Source of the DNA: JAPPHY01 sp034423135
Lineage (GTDB): Bacteria > Chloroflexota > Dehalococcoidia > Lucifugimonadales > UBA2985
DNA length: 64,000 nucleotides
Direction of reading: 5' to 3'
NCBI GenBank assembly: GCA_034423135.1
Contig: DAOUJC010000006.1
Span: 62,001 to 126,000 of the forward strand
The translations under genes were made by a program, and so were the position numbers. The notes under the pieces were generated by a model. The model did no database searches. It saw only the letters and a program-made list of their open reading frames with translations, and was not told the DNA's origin. Numbering within the stretch: the first letter of the stretch is position 1; each line of letters starts with the position of its first letter. Positions 7,779 to 15,468 of this stretch are shown here, piece by piece.

Positions 7779-10445
7779 ATGTTGGAGACCGAAACCAGGG
7801 TGGCAACCGCGCCAAGGGCGCTGGACGGCATCCGCGTCCTGGACTTCACGTGGGTCCGAGCGGGTCCTTGGTGCAACCGGTGGCTGGGCGCTCTTGGCGC
7901 CGAGGTCATCAAGGTGGAGTGGCCCCAGAGCCCCAACACCCGGGGCATCGGCGGGCAGCCCGTGCCAGGCTTCGAGCCGACTCTGAACACCTCCGGCCAC
8001 TTCAGCGACACCAACGCAAACAAGCTCAGCATTACGCTGAACACCCGCACGCCCCGCGGCCAGGACCTGGTCCGGCAACTCGTGTCCGTGTCAGATATCG
8101 TGATCGAGAACTTTGCCTATGGCGTGCTCGACCGGTGGGGCCTGGGCTACGAGGAGATGAAGAAGCTGCGGCCCGACATCATCTACCTGTCGATGTCCGG
8201 CTTCGGACACACCGGCCGCGACCGGGACTATCAAACGATGGGCCCGATCGCGCAGGCGCTGTCCGGCCTGACGTACACCTCCGGCCTGCCGGGCGAGCAG
8301 CCCGCGGGCTGGGGCTGGTCGTACATGGACGATACCGGCGGCTACTTCGGCGCCATCTACGCGCTGAGCGCGCTGTACCACCGCAACGTGACGGGCGAGG
8401 GCCAGCACGTTGACCAGTCGCAGTGGATCACCGGCGTACCCTTGAACGGCGCAGTGTTCCTGGACATGCAGGCAAACGAGCGCTCCTCGATCCGGGAGGG
8501 CTACCCGCCCGGCAACCGCGCCCACTGGCCTGGGACGCCCCTGATGAACGCCTACCGGGAGCGCACGGTTGCGCCCCACAACGCCTATCGCACCAGCCCA
8601 GGCGGCTACAACGACTGGTGCACCATCGTGTGCGTGACAGACCGCGAGTGGCAGTGCCTGGTTGAGGTGATGGGCTCGCCTCCGTGGGCCAAGGACTCGA
8701 AGTTCGACACGCTGTCGGGCAGGCTGGCAAACCAGGAAGAGCTGGACGCAGGCATCGAGGCATGGACGCAGACGCTGGACAAGTACGACATCATGGAGCG
8801 GTGCCAGAGGGCCGGCGTGCCCTCCATGCCGGTCCAGAGCAACGAGGACCGGTTCGAGAACGACCCGCAGCTTCAGGCACGCGAGATGTTCAAGGACATG
8901 ACGCATCCCGTGCTGGGCACGTGGCCTCTGCAGAACTCGCCGTTCAAGATGTCTGAGACGCCCGTGTACAACCATCAGACCGGGCCCCTGGTCGGACAGC
9001 ACAACAAGGACGTGTTCGAAGGTCTGCTGGGCATAAGCCACGAGGAACTGGTGGACGGCTTTGGAGACGGCACCTTCTGGCCCAAGGACATGGATCGCTC
9101 TCCGTACCCGTACCTGCAGGAGATGATTGACGATGGGACGGCGCCTGAGTGGACGGGTCAACCCAAGGGCCCGATTGCAGCGCCCGCGCCTACACGCACG
9201 CCGGACGCGGAGACGGACGGGGCGTTCAGCGGCCTGCGAGTGCTGGAGCTCTCGGATGAGAAGGGGCAGTGGGCAGGCAAGCTCATGGGTGATCTGGGCG
9301 CCGACGTCATCAAGATCGAGCCTCCCGGAGGCCAGACCACGCGCACCATTGGGCCGTTCTACCAGGACATGCCCGACCGCGAGAAGAGCCTCTACTTCTG
9401 GCACTACAACACCTCCAAGCGCGGCATCACGCTGGACCTGGAGACGGAGGACGGCCGATGTCTGTTCCGCAAGCTGGCGGAGGGCGCGGACGTGATACTG
9501 GAGACGTTCAACCCCGGCTACATGGCCTCGCTCGGCCTGGGCTACGACGACCTGAAGGAGTCCAACCCTGGCCTGATCATGTGCTCGCTGACCTCGTTCG
9601 GCCAGACCGGGCCGTGGAAGGACTACGTGGGCAACGACCTGCTGCACCTTGCTGCCGGCGGTCAGATGGCCTGCTGCGGCTACTCGGACGAGGACCTGCC
9701 GGGAGCGCCTCCAATCGCGCCGGGCGGTGGCCAAGCATGGCACACCGGCAGCCACTTCGCCTGCATCGGCATCATCTCCGCGCTGATGCACCGGACGCGC
9801 ACGGGCAAGGGTCAGTACATCGACACCTCCGTGCATGAGTCGTGCGCACTGACCACGGAGATGCACGTCAACACCTGGATCTACGGCAAGCAGGTGGTGC
9901 AGCGCCAGACGGGTCGCCACGCTGCCGCACAGCCCAACCAGAAGTCCCAGCACATGTGCGGCGACGGCAAGTTCGTCAACGTGGGCGCGCAGATCGTCAC
10001 GCGCATCACCGGCGAGCAGCTCAAGGTGCTGCGCGGCTGGTATGAGGAGCTTGGCCTGCCCGTCGACCTGATTGACGAGAAGGAGCGGGACCCGGAGGTC
10101 ATCACCGACAACGAGCTGTTCATGATGCTGCTGGCCAGCGCCACCCGCGACCAGATCTACCACGGCGGGCAGAAGCGGGGCTTCAACCTGGGCGCAGTCC
10201 GCGCTCCCGACGAGGTGATGGAGGATCCGCACCTGGAGGATCGCGGATTCTGGACGGCCGTGGAGCAGCCGCAGGTGGGCAAGAGCTTCCTCCATCCCGG
10301 GCCCGCGGGCATCTTCAACGGTTCGCCGTGGCGCATCTCCCGGCGCGCTCCTATGGTCGGTGAGCACAACGAAGAGGTGCTGTGCGGTGAGCTTGGCCTC
10401 AGCCGCGCTGAGCTGGCTGTCCTGGCCGAGAGCGGAGCGGTCTAG
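7779..10445 (+). CDS. Fused two-domain class III CoA-transferase (CaiB/BaiF family)
   Basis: An 888-residue protein with two CaiB/BaiF domains in tandem (roughly residues 15-440 and 480-885). Each has the family opening (GIRVLDFTWVRAGPW; GLRVLELSDEKGQWAGKLM) and the catalytic aspartate in G(E/K)GQ.(V/I)D near residues 211 and 680, so both halves could be active. Class III enzymes move CoA between a carboxylic acid and an acyl-CoA through an enzyme aspartyl-CoA. Canonical members are about 400-residue chains forming interlocked dimers, so this fusion may mimic a heterodimer. AGGAGGTGAG precedes the ATG. A paralog lies at 55846. The substrate is unknown; the dehydrogenase downstream has its own promoter. 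Confidence 0.85.
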   Translation: MLETETRVATAPRALDGIRVLDFTWVRAGPWCNRWLGALGAEVIKVEWPQSPNTRGIGGQPVPGFEPTLNTSGHFSDTNANKLSITLNTRTPRGQDLVRQLVSVSDIVIENFAYGVLDRWGLGYEEMKKLRPDIIYLSMSGFGHTGRDRDYQTMGPIAQALSGLTYTSGLPGEQPAGWGWSYMDDTGGYFGAIYALSALYHRNVTGEGQHVDQSQWITGVPLNGAVFLDMQANERSSIREGYPPGNRAHWPGTPLMNAYRERTVAPHNAYRTSPGGYNDWCTIVCVTDREWQCLVEVMGSPPWAKDSKFDTLSGRLANQEELDAGIEAWTQTLDKYDIMERCQRAGVPSMPVQSNEDRFENDPQLQAREMFKDMTHPVLGTWPLQNSPFKMSETPVYNHQTGPLVGQHNKDVFEGLLGISHEELVDGFGDGTFWPKDMDRSPYPYLQEMIDDGTAPEWTGQPKGPIAAPAPTRTPDAETDGAFSGLRVLELSDEKGQWAGKLMGDLGADVIKIEPPGGQTTRTIGPFYQDMPDREKSLYFWHYNTSKRGITLDLETEDGRCLFRKLAEGADVILETFNPGYMASLGLGYDDLKESNPGLIMCSLTSFGQTGPWKDYVGNDLLHLAAGGQMACCGYSDEDLPGAPPIAPGGGQAWHTGSHFACIGIISALMHRTRTGKGQYIDTSVHESCALTTEMHVNTWIYGKQVVQRQTGRHAAAQPNQKSQHMCGDGKFVNVGAQIVTRITGEQLKVLRGWYEELGLPVDLIDEKERDPEVITDNELFMMLLASATRDQIYHGGQKRGFNLGAVRAPDEVMEDPHLEDRGFWTAVEQPQVGKSFLHPGPAGIFNGSPWRISRRAPMVGEHNEEVLCGELGLSRAELAVLAESGAV

Positions 10446-10488
10446 GCAGCGACGCTCGCTCCATCGGAGCTTGGCATAGACTCGATGC

Positions 10489-10518
10489 GGCAGCCCCTCT
10501 CACGTGAGAGGGGCTGCC
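10489..10518. terminator. 30-bp perfect palindrome, probable terminator
   Basis: Two 15-nt arms with no spacer, centred on CACGTG, begin 44 bp after the CoA-transferase stop. As RNA it would fold into a strong GC-rich hairpin. No T-tract follows, so intrinsic termination is uncertain; a protein-binding site is the alternative. Confidence 0.5.
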
Positions 10519-10535
10519 CGCGCGATAGACGGGGT

Positions 10536-10564
10536 GTGACGCGCCGTCGATTGCGCCTTACAAT
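10536..10564 (+). promoter_or_regulatory. Promoter with -10 box 9 nt before the start codon
   Basis: GTGACG, a 17-nt spacer, TACAAT, then 9 nt to the ATG at 10574. The transcript would begin at or within about 3 nt of the start codon. Confidence 0.55.
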
Positions 10565-10573
10565 GGCAGTGAC

Positions 10574-11575
10574 ATGGAGAGCGTGAACGTACTGGTTGGC
10601 TGGGCCTTGCCGCCGCCGCTGATGGAGCGCATCGCGGCCGCCGACCCTCGCGTGCGCCTACTCAACGACCCGCACCTGGACGTCCCAAGGCCGCCGGTGT
10701 GGCCGCCATTCCCGTTCCCGGAGCAGCTTCTGCCGCTCTTTCCGAGCGCCAACGTGGTCTTCACGTCCAGGCTGCCGCCTAATGCGCTGAGCCTGGCGCC
10801 CGGCCTCCGCTGGATTCAGTTGCTCAGCGCAGGCGCGGACATGGCCATCAGCGACGATCCTGCGTGGGACCGGATCGCGGTGACCACTGCCAGGGGTGTG
10901 CAGGCCGTGCCGCTGTCGGAATGGGTGGTGGGCGCGATGATCGCGCTGAGCAAGCAGTTCCCCGGCGCCATCCGCGCCCAGGACCGCCGTGAGTTCTGGA
11001 AGATCATGGGCGGCGAGCTTGCCGGACGCACCGTTGGCGTTCTCGGCATGGGCAGCATCGGAAGCAGGGTGGCGCGCCTGTGCAGGGCGCTGGACATGCG
11101 CGTTCTGGGCATACGTCGCTCCGTGACCGCGGCGCAGGAGGGCCAGGGCGATGCCGACCTGATTCTGCCTCCTGGCGATCTGCCGTTGATGCTTCGCGAG
11201 AGCGACTTCCTGGTGCTCACCCTGCCTTTGACTCGCGAGACTGCGGGCCTGATAGGCGCGTCCGAGCTGCGTGAGATGAAGGAGGGGGCGTTCCTCATCA
11301 ACGTGGCGCGTGGCGGGCTGGTGGACGAGGGCGCGCTGGTCGATGCCGTTCGAACTGGTCGGCTTGCGGGCGCGGCGCTCGACGTGTTCACACAGGAGCC
11401 GCTGCCGCCGGACAGCCCGCTCTGGGACGAGCCGCGCATTATGCTGACCGCCCACAACGCCGCGCACTCGTATGAGTACGAGGGGCGGGCCACCGAGCTG
11501 TTCATCGAGAACCTGCGCAGGTTCCTGGACGGCCGGGAGCTGCTCAACATACACGATCGCGAGCGTGGCTACTGA
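10574..11575 (+). CDS. D-2-hydroxyacid dehydrogenase (NAD(P)-dependent)
   Basis: A 333-residue member of the D-isomer-specific 2-hydroxyacid dehydrogenase family. The Rossmann motif is GVLGMGSIGSRVA (near residue 157). The catalytic Arg lies in NVARGGLVDEGAL, Glu in TQEPLPPDSPLW, and His in LTAHNAAHS. The reaction is reversible reduction of a 2-keto acid to a D-2-hydroxy acid. The substrate is not predictable; the closest general type is the glyoxylate/hydroxypyruvate-reductase-like group. There is no Shine-Dalgarno sequence and a promoter lies 9 nt upstream, which suggests leaderless translation. It ends at a strong hairpin shared with the convergent gene. Confidence 0.87.
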   Translation: MESVNVLVGWALPPPLMERIAAADPRVRLLNDPHLDVPRPPVWPPFPFPEQLLPLFPSANVVFTSRLPPNALSLAPGLRWIQLLSAGADMAISDDPAWDRIAVTTARGVQAVPLSEWVVGAMIALSKQFPGAIRAQDRREFWKIMGGELAGRTVGVLGMGSIGSRVARLCRALDMRVLGIRRSVTAAQEGQGDADLILPPGDLPLMLRESDFLVLTLPLTRETAGLIGASELREMKEGAFLINVARGGLVDEGALVDAVRTGRLAGAALDVFTQEPLPPDSPLWDEPRIMLTAHNAAHSYEYEGRATELFIENLRRFLDGRELLNIHDRERGY

Positions 11576-11639
11576 CCACGGTTTCCGCATGCCAACCGGC
11601 CGTGCCAAGCACGAGGTTGCACCAGGGTGGCGTTAACTG

Positions 11640-11673
11640 ACAGGGCCGGTGAGCTTTTGCTCACCGGCCCTGT
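11640..11673. terminator. Bidirectional terminator hairpin
   Basis: A perfect 15-bp stem (arms 11640-11654 and 11659-11673) with a TTTT loop lies between the dehydrogenase and the convergent surface-protein gene. Confidence 0.75.
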
Positions 11674-11695
11674 TCATTCCCTATCGCTCTTGGCG

Positions 11696-12586
11696 CTAGT
11701 TCTGCTGCCTGTTCTGCCTGATGTAGTAGCCACCGGCTGCCATCAGGACGAGGGCCACTGCCACCAGACCGATCATCAGACCGGAGGTGGGGGCTACGTC
11801 GCCGACCACGGGAGGCAGAGGCGTGGGCGTGGCCGTGGGCGGGCGGGTTGCCGTCGGAGGCCGCGTCGCGGTCGGAGTGGGCGTTACCGTTGGGATACCT
11901 GGCAGAGGCGTGGCCGTCTGTGTAGGCGTGGGCGTGGGGGGAGCGGGGAAGCCCACTACTGCGAATGAGCCAAGCCTGCTCGCGGAGGTCGAAATCGTAT
12001 CGTTGACCACGTCGACCTCGGTGGTGAGAAGCGACCAGGTCTCGAACGCGCTGTCGTACTTGTAGATGGTCAGTCTGGTGGGGTTGCCGTCTCCAGCCGA
12101 GAGGTCTGCATCGGAGTAGGCAATCGTGATGCCGGCGGCGCTATCGAGACTCAAGCTGGCCATGCTCTCGCCGGCCGCGTCGTAACCGGTCAGCTCGAAG
12201 AGCGTATCACCGAAGGAGCCGCCGTCCGGCGCCGGTGCAGGAGCGGCCCTGGTCCTCATCGGAGCATACAGCAGGTAGCCTGCGGCCTTGGGGCCTGATG
12301 CAGGAACGGAGACTGTAACCTTGCCGTCAGGGGAGGTCAGGGTTGCGGCCATGCCGGGTGTGAGCTCAACAATTGCTCCGCCTTCGGGCACGTCGATTTC
12401 CGGGGCTTCGGTGGGTTCGGCCTCTTCGGTGGCTTCTCCGTCCGTGGAAGTGGTGCCCGCATCCTGTGCGCTGGCACTCTGCGGGCTACCGGCCCAGGCG
12501 GTAAGGTAAAGCGATGCAACTAGTGCGAGGATCCCTACTACGATGAGGGTATAGAGCAACCCTTTCGATTCCCTTAGTGCAGGCAT
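11696..12586 (-). CDS. Secreted membrane-anchored protein with Pro/Thr-rich stalk
   Basis: A 296-residue protein of unrecognised function. An N-terminal hydrophobic helix (residues 10-32) acts as signal or anchor. An acidic Thr/Glu linker follows, then a globular beta-rich region of about 140 residues opening with GGAIVELTPGMAATLTSPDGKV. A low-complexity stalk rich in TPTPT/TATRPP (about residues 215-260) comes next, and a C-terminal transmembrane helix (MIGLVAVALVLMAAGGYYI) with a short basic tail. This layout displays the globular domain on the cell surface. AGGAGGG precedes the ATG, and a promoter is seen at 12703-12731. The gene is monocistronic. Confidence 0.7.
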   Translation of the reverse strand: MPALRESKGLLYTLIVVGILALVASLYLTAWAGSPQSASAQDAGTTSTDGEATEEAEPTEAPEIDVPEGGAIVELTPGMAATLTSPDGKVTVSVPASGPKAAGYLLYAPMRTRAAPAPAPDGGSFGDTLFELTGYDAAGESMASLSLDSAAGITIAYSDADLSAGDGNPTRLTIYKYDSAFETWSLLTTEVDVVNDTISTSASRLGSFAVVGFPAPPTPTPTQTATPLPGIPTVTPTPTATRPPTATRPPTATPTPLPPVVGDVAPTSGLMIGLVAVALVLMAAGGYYIRQNRQQN

Positions 12587-12935
12587 TGTGCCCTCCTGGC
12601 GTCCATATCTGCTATCGACAACTCGAGTCCGTCACCGGCAGGGAAGGCTCGCAGGTGCGCGGTACAACCTCTCCGCCGTCACTCTGGCGAAAGCTAGCGG
12701 TAAGCCTACTACAAGACTGCGCCTTAGTCAAGACGTAAGAAGTGCATTTGTGCAGAGTATGCGAATCCGGTAGAGCAATTGAGGTTCATATATGCTCGCG
12801 GTTCGGCGGCCGCGCCGGTGCGCACCGTCGATATGTACGGCCGGCTGCCCCTGTGCTATGCTACGGCCCTGTCGCAGGCATGCGCAATCGGCGGCGGCTC
12901 TCCGGCCGCTCGACACCTGCCATTGTGAGACGAAA
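12587..12935. other. 349-bp divergent intergenic region
   Basis: It lies between the surface-protein gene (minus) and the epimerase (plus). Apart from the minus-strand promoter at 12703-12731 I see no gene, repeat or clear plus-strand promoter. Confidence 0.5.
12703..12731 (-). promoter_or_regulatory. Promoter for the surface-protein gene
   Basis: On the minus strand: TTGACT (12731-12726), a 17-nt spacer, TAGGCT (12708-12703). It gives a leader of roughly 110 nt to the start at 12586. Confidence 0.5.
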
Positions 12936-13868
12936 ATGACACCCACCAAGGTTCTGGTCACAGGGGGCGCGGGGTTCATCGGTTCCCACGTGGTGGACCG
13001 GCTGCTGGAGCTTGGCCATGAAGTCGCGGTCGTCGACGACCTCACCTCCGGTAGAGCGGCAAACCTCTCGCCTGCTGCCAAACTCTACGATACGGACATC
13101 GCCGGACCGGCCCTCGACGACGTGCTCCGCGCCGAGAGGCCGGAGGTGGTCTGCCACTACGCCGCCCAGATCAGCGTGCCTCAGTCCATGCGCGATCCCG
13201 TCGCGGACGCCGGCATCAACATTCTCGGCTCGCTGAACCTGCTCCAGAGCTGCGTGCGAAACGGGGTGCGGAAGGTGGTCTACACGTCCAGTGGCGGGGC
13301 CATCTACGGCGAGCCCCAGTACCTGCCCTGCGACGAGGCGCACCCCGTGAACCCGCTGTCGTTCTACGGCGCGTCCAAGTACGCGGTTGAGAAGTACCTG
13401 TACGTCTACCGGCTGGAGCACGGGCTGGACTACACGGCGCTGCGGCTTGGCAACGTCTACGGCCCTCGGCAGGACCCCACGGGAGAGGCCGGAGTGGTCG
13501 CCATCTTCGCTCAGGCCATGCTGCAGGGCAGGCCCTTAACCATATATGGCACGGGCGAGCAGGAGCGGGACTTCGTCTACGTGCGAGACGTGGTGGAGGC
13601 CAGTGTCGCAGCCATCGATCAGGGTGGCGGCGAGTCGTTCAACATCGCCACCGGCACGGGCACGTCGATCAACCGCATCTACTCGCTGCTCAAGGAGGGC
13701 GCGGCGTACGCGGGCGAGGCGTCGTACGGCCCTGCGCGGCCCGGCGACGTGTTCAGGATCTACCTGGACATCGCGAAGGCGCGCGAGGGACTTGGGTGGG
13801 CGCCGCGGTACGCGCTGGAGGACGGGCTACGCGAGACGCTGCAGTGGTTTGGGAGTGGGGGCGGGTAG
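12936..13868 (+). CDS. NAD-dependent epimerase/dehydratase (UDP-glucose 4-epimerase-like)
   Basis: A 310-residue extended short-chain dehydrogenase. It begins with the NAD motif VTGGAGFIGSHVVDRLL, has the active-site Ser/Thr region YTSSGGAIYGEP and the catalytic YxxxK as SFYGASKYAVEKY, and the sugar-nucleotide block GNVYGPRQDP. These fit UDP-glucose/UDP-glucuronate 4-epimerases or related sugar epimerases acting in cell-envelope polysaccharide synthesis. The frame is open 48 codons further upstream, but the NAD motif must sit at the N-terminus, so the ATG at 12936 is chosen. No glycan cluster surrounds it, so the exact sugar is unknown. Confidence 0.87.
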   Translation: MTPTKVLVTGGAGFIGSHVVDRLLELGHEVAVVDDLTSGRAANLSPAAKLYDTDIAGPALDDVLRAERPEVVCHYAAQISVPQSMRDPVADAGINILGSLNLLQSCVRNGVRKVVYTSSGGAIYGEPQYLPCDEAHPVNPLSFYGASKYAVEKYLYVYRLEHGLDYTALRLGNVYGPRQDPTGEAGVVAIFAQAMLQGRPLTIYGTGEQERDFVYVRDVVEASVAAIDQGGGESFNIATGTGTSINRIYSLLKEGAAYAGEASYGPARPGDVFRIYLDIAKAREGLGWAPRYALEDGLRETLQWFGSGGG

Positions 13869-13930
13869 GCGACTCGGCAACCTAGGCCAACCCGATCTGG
13901 CCGGGGACAGTGATGGACGGAGAGATAAGC

Positions 13931-14239
13931 ATGATTCCAGAGATTGAGGAGAGAGCTGACGAACTGAGGCGACTCTGCTCGGTGTACAGAGTTCAACGGC
14001 TTGACCTGTTCGGGTCGGCTTCAACGGGTCGGTACGATGCTGGGAGAAGTGACCTGGACTTCCTGGTTGAGTTTCAACCGGAGGCCCTCAGAGCATATGC
14101 CGACGCTTATTTTGGGCTGCTTGAGGCTCTCGAGGGGCTCTTCGGCCGGCGGGTAGACCTGGTGGTGGAGTCGGCAATCAAGAATCCTTACTTCCTGCAA
14201 TCCGTAGAGCAGACGAGGACTCCTGTCTATGAAGCTTGA
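13931..14239 (+). CDS. mntA: MNT-family nucleotidyltransferase (antitoxin of a HEPN/MNT pair)
   Basis: A 102-residue minimal nucleotidyltransferase. The signature DLFGSASTGR.....SDLDFLVEF supplies the GS motif and the two metal-binding aspartates. In characterised HEPN/MNT systems this protein neutralises the HEPN RNase, in MntA/HepT by adding AMP to a tyrosine of the toxin. The ATG at 13931 has GGAGAG about 6 nt upstream; the GTG at 13910 would add seven residues without a ribosome site. It overlaps the HEPN gene by 11 bp, which indicates translational coupling. Confidence 0.87.
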   Translation: MIPEIEERADELRRLCSVYRVQRLDLFGSASTGRYDAGRSDLDFLVEFQPEALRAYADAYFGLLEALEGLFGRRVDLVVESAIKNPYFLQSVEQTRTPVYEA

Positions 14240-14570
14240 GATTAGGAAGTACCTGCATGACATCAAGCGCGCTGCGGGACTGCTGGGAGATTTCACCGGC
14301 GAAAAGACATTTGCGGACTATAGAGGCGATGCCATGCTGCGGGCGGCCGTGGAGCGTCAATTCGAGATCATTGGCGAGGCGATGGCACGGCTTGCCAGAC
14401 TTGATGAGCAGGTGGCTGGCCGGATAAGCAACTATCAGCGCATCATCGCCTTCCGCAACGTGCTCATTCATGGGTACGCCGACCTGGACGACCGGCTGGT
14501 ATGGGATGTGATTGAGACTCACCTTCCGGTGCTGGTCAGCGATGTTGACGCAATTCTGAAGGACCTATGA
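14229..14570 (+). CDS. hepT: HEPN domain toxin (HepT/DUF86)
   Basis: A 113-residue all-alpha HEPN protein of the DUF86/HepT family. The RNase motif R-x4-H is present as RNVLIHGY near residues 77-84, followed by the conserved Tyr that MntA AMPylates in studied systems. Length matches the family. It overlaps the MNT gene by 11 bp, with the antitoxin first as usual. Together they form a complete type VII toxin-antitoxin-like module that may act in plasmid or phage defence. Activity here is inferred from the intact motifs. Confidence 0.87.
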   Translation: MKLEIRKYLHDIKRAAGLLGDFTGEKTFADYRGDAMLRAAVERQFEIIGEAMARLARLDEQVAGRISNYQRIIAFRNVLIHGYADLDDRLVWDVIETHLPVLVSDVDAILKDL

Positions 14571-14693
14571 TCGGGGCTCGAAGAGCTTCGTCCATTCCTG
14601 GGGAGGCAGGAATCCAGGCAGGGCTACAGCGACTGGCCCGCGCCTATCGGAGGATGACTGTGGTGGTACGTTAAGGCTTGATACCCAACCCCT

Positions 14694-14728
14694 CCGTTGA
14701 ACCTGCCTTCCCGGCTGTTGTAACATAG
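14694..14728 (+). repeat. 35-nt direct repeat carrying a promoter, copy 1
   Basis: Identical over 35 nt to 15396-15430. Inside it TTGAAC (14697-14702), an 18-nt spacer and TAACAT (14721-14726) form a plausible promoter, 39 bp before the DUF433 gene. Confidence 0.7.
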
Positions 14729-14764
14729 CACCGATAGCCACTCTGTCCCCCCAGTAGGTTGAGC

Positions 14765-14992
14765 ATGGACTGGCAAGAGCACATATCGGTAGACCCCAAC
14801 GTCTGTCACGGCCAGGCTTGCATTGCAGGCACCCGCGTGATGGTGTCTGTGGTACTGGACAACCTCGCCGCGGGGTTGTCTGCTGCGGAGATTGCGGAAA
14901 GCTACCCCTCCGTATCCGTTGAGGCAGTCAAGGCGGCCTTGCACTATGCCTCAGAGTTGACCAAGGAACGGTCGGCGCCCCTGGGTTCGTAA
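14765..14992 (+). CDS. DUF433 family antitoxin-like protein
   Basis: A 75-residue DUF433 protein. The sequence DPNVCHGQACIAGTRVMV is the family hallmark (typically G.P.I.GTR..V), followed by a small helix-turn-helix-like stretch containing LSAAEIAESYPSV. DUF433 proteins resemble the VapB antitoxin N-terminal DNA-binding fold and are typically found beside DUF5615 PIN-like genes, as here with 8 bp between. The in-frame TTG at 14759 is an alternative start. Expression probably comes from the repeat promoter 14697-14726. Confidence 0.85.
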   Translation: MDWQEHISVDPNVCHGQACIAGTRVMVSVVLDNLAAGLSAAEIAESYPSVSVEAVKAALHYASELTKERSAPLGS

Positions 14993-15000
14993 GAGGCCGC

Positions 15001-15354
15001 ATGCGGGTCAAGTTGGACGAGAACCTGCCGATTCAACTCAAGCGCATATTCACTGAGTCCGGCCATGACGCGGCCACGGTGGTTGACGAGGGTATCGGCG
15101 GGGCAACGGACGCAGAAGTGGCGTCGGCGTGCCTAGTCGAAGACCGCGTTCTTGTGACGCAAGATCTGGACTTTGCCAACATCAAGACATATCCGCCATC
15201 GTTGTATCCGGGCATCATCGTCATCCGCTTGGGCAGCCAGAGTCGGGATAGTATTCTGGAGGCTGGCAAGACCCTGGTTGACGCGCTGGCGCAATCATCA
15301 CCCCAAGGTCAGACTTGGATAGTAGAAGACGCTCGATTGCGCATCAGGGAGTGA
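15001..15354 (+). CDS. DUF5615 PIN-like toxin
   Basis: A 117-residue DUF5615 protein, a compact PIN-like nuclease family. It opens with KLDENLP (first acidic site) and has the second block VLVTQDLDFANI with the paired aspartates. A C-terminal strand pair follows. These acidic residues correspond to the PIN metal site, so RNase activity is the expected function, restrained by the DUF433 partner immediately upstream. No direct experimental case is recalled, so the toxin label is by family association. Confidence 0.84.
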   Translation: MRVKLDENLPIQLKRIFTESGHDAATVVDEGIGGATDAEVASACLVEDRVLVTQDLDFANIKTYPPSLYPGIIVIRLGSQSRDSILEAGKTLVDALAQSSPQGQTWIVEDARLRIRE

Positions 15355-15395
15355 GCCAAGAGCACAATCACGGAAGCCAACGTTGAGCAGACCCA

Positions 15396-15430
15396 CCGTT
15401 GAACCTGCCTTCCCGGCTGTTGTAACATAG
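15396..15430 (+). repeat. 35-nt direct repeat carrying a promoter, copy 2
   Basis: Identical to 14694-14728. TTGAAC at 15399-15404, an 18-nt spacer and TAACAT at 15423-15428 would drive the VWA gene at 15469. Confidence 0.7.
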
Positions 15431-15468
15431 GACCGTTCGCTACCACTCTTTCTCTTCGGCAGGTCGCT

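Noticed and set aside
8091..10367. A 758-codon open frame antisense to the CoA-transferase gene
   Set aside because: It mirrors the codon pattern of a GC-rich gene; no domain or ribosome site supports it, while the plus-strand protein is a clear family member.
11810..11945. Low-complexity GTGGGCGT-like tandem stretch
   Set aside because: It encodes the TPTPT/TATRPP stalk of the surface protein and is not an independent repeat element.
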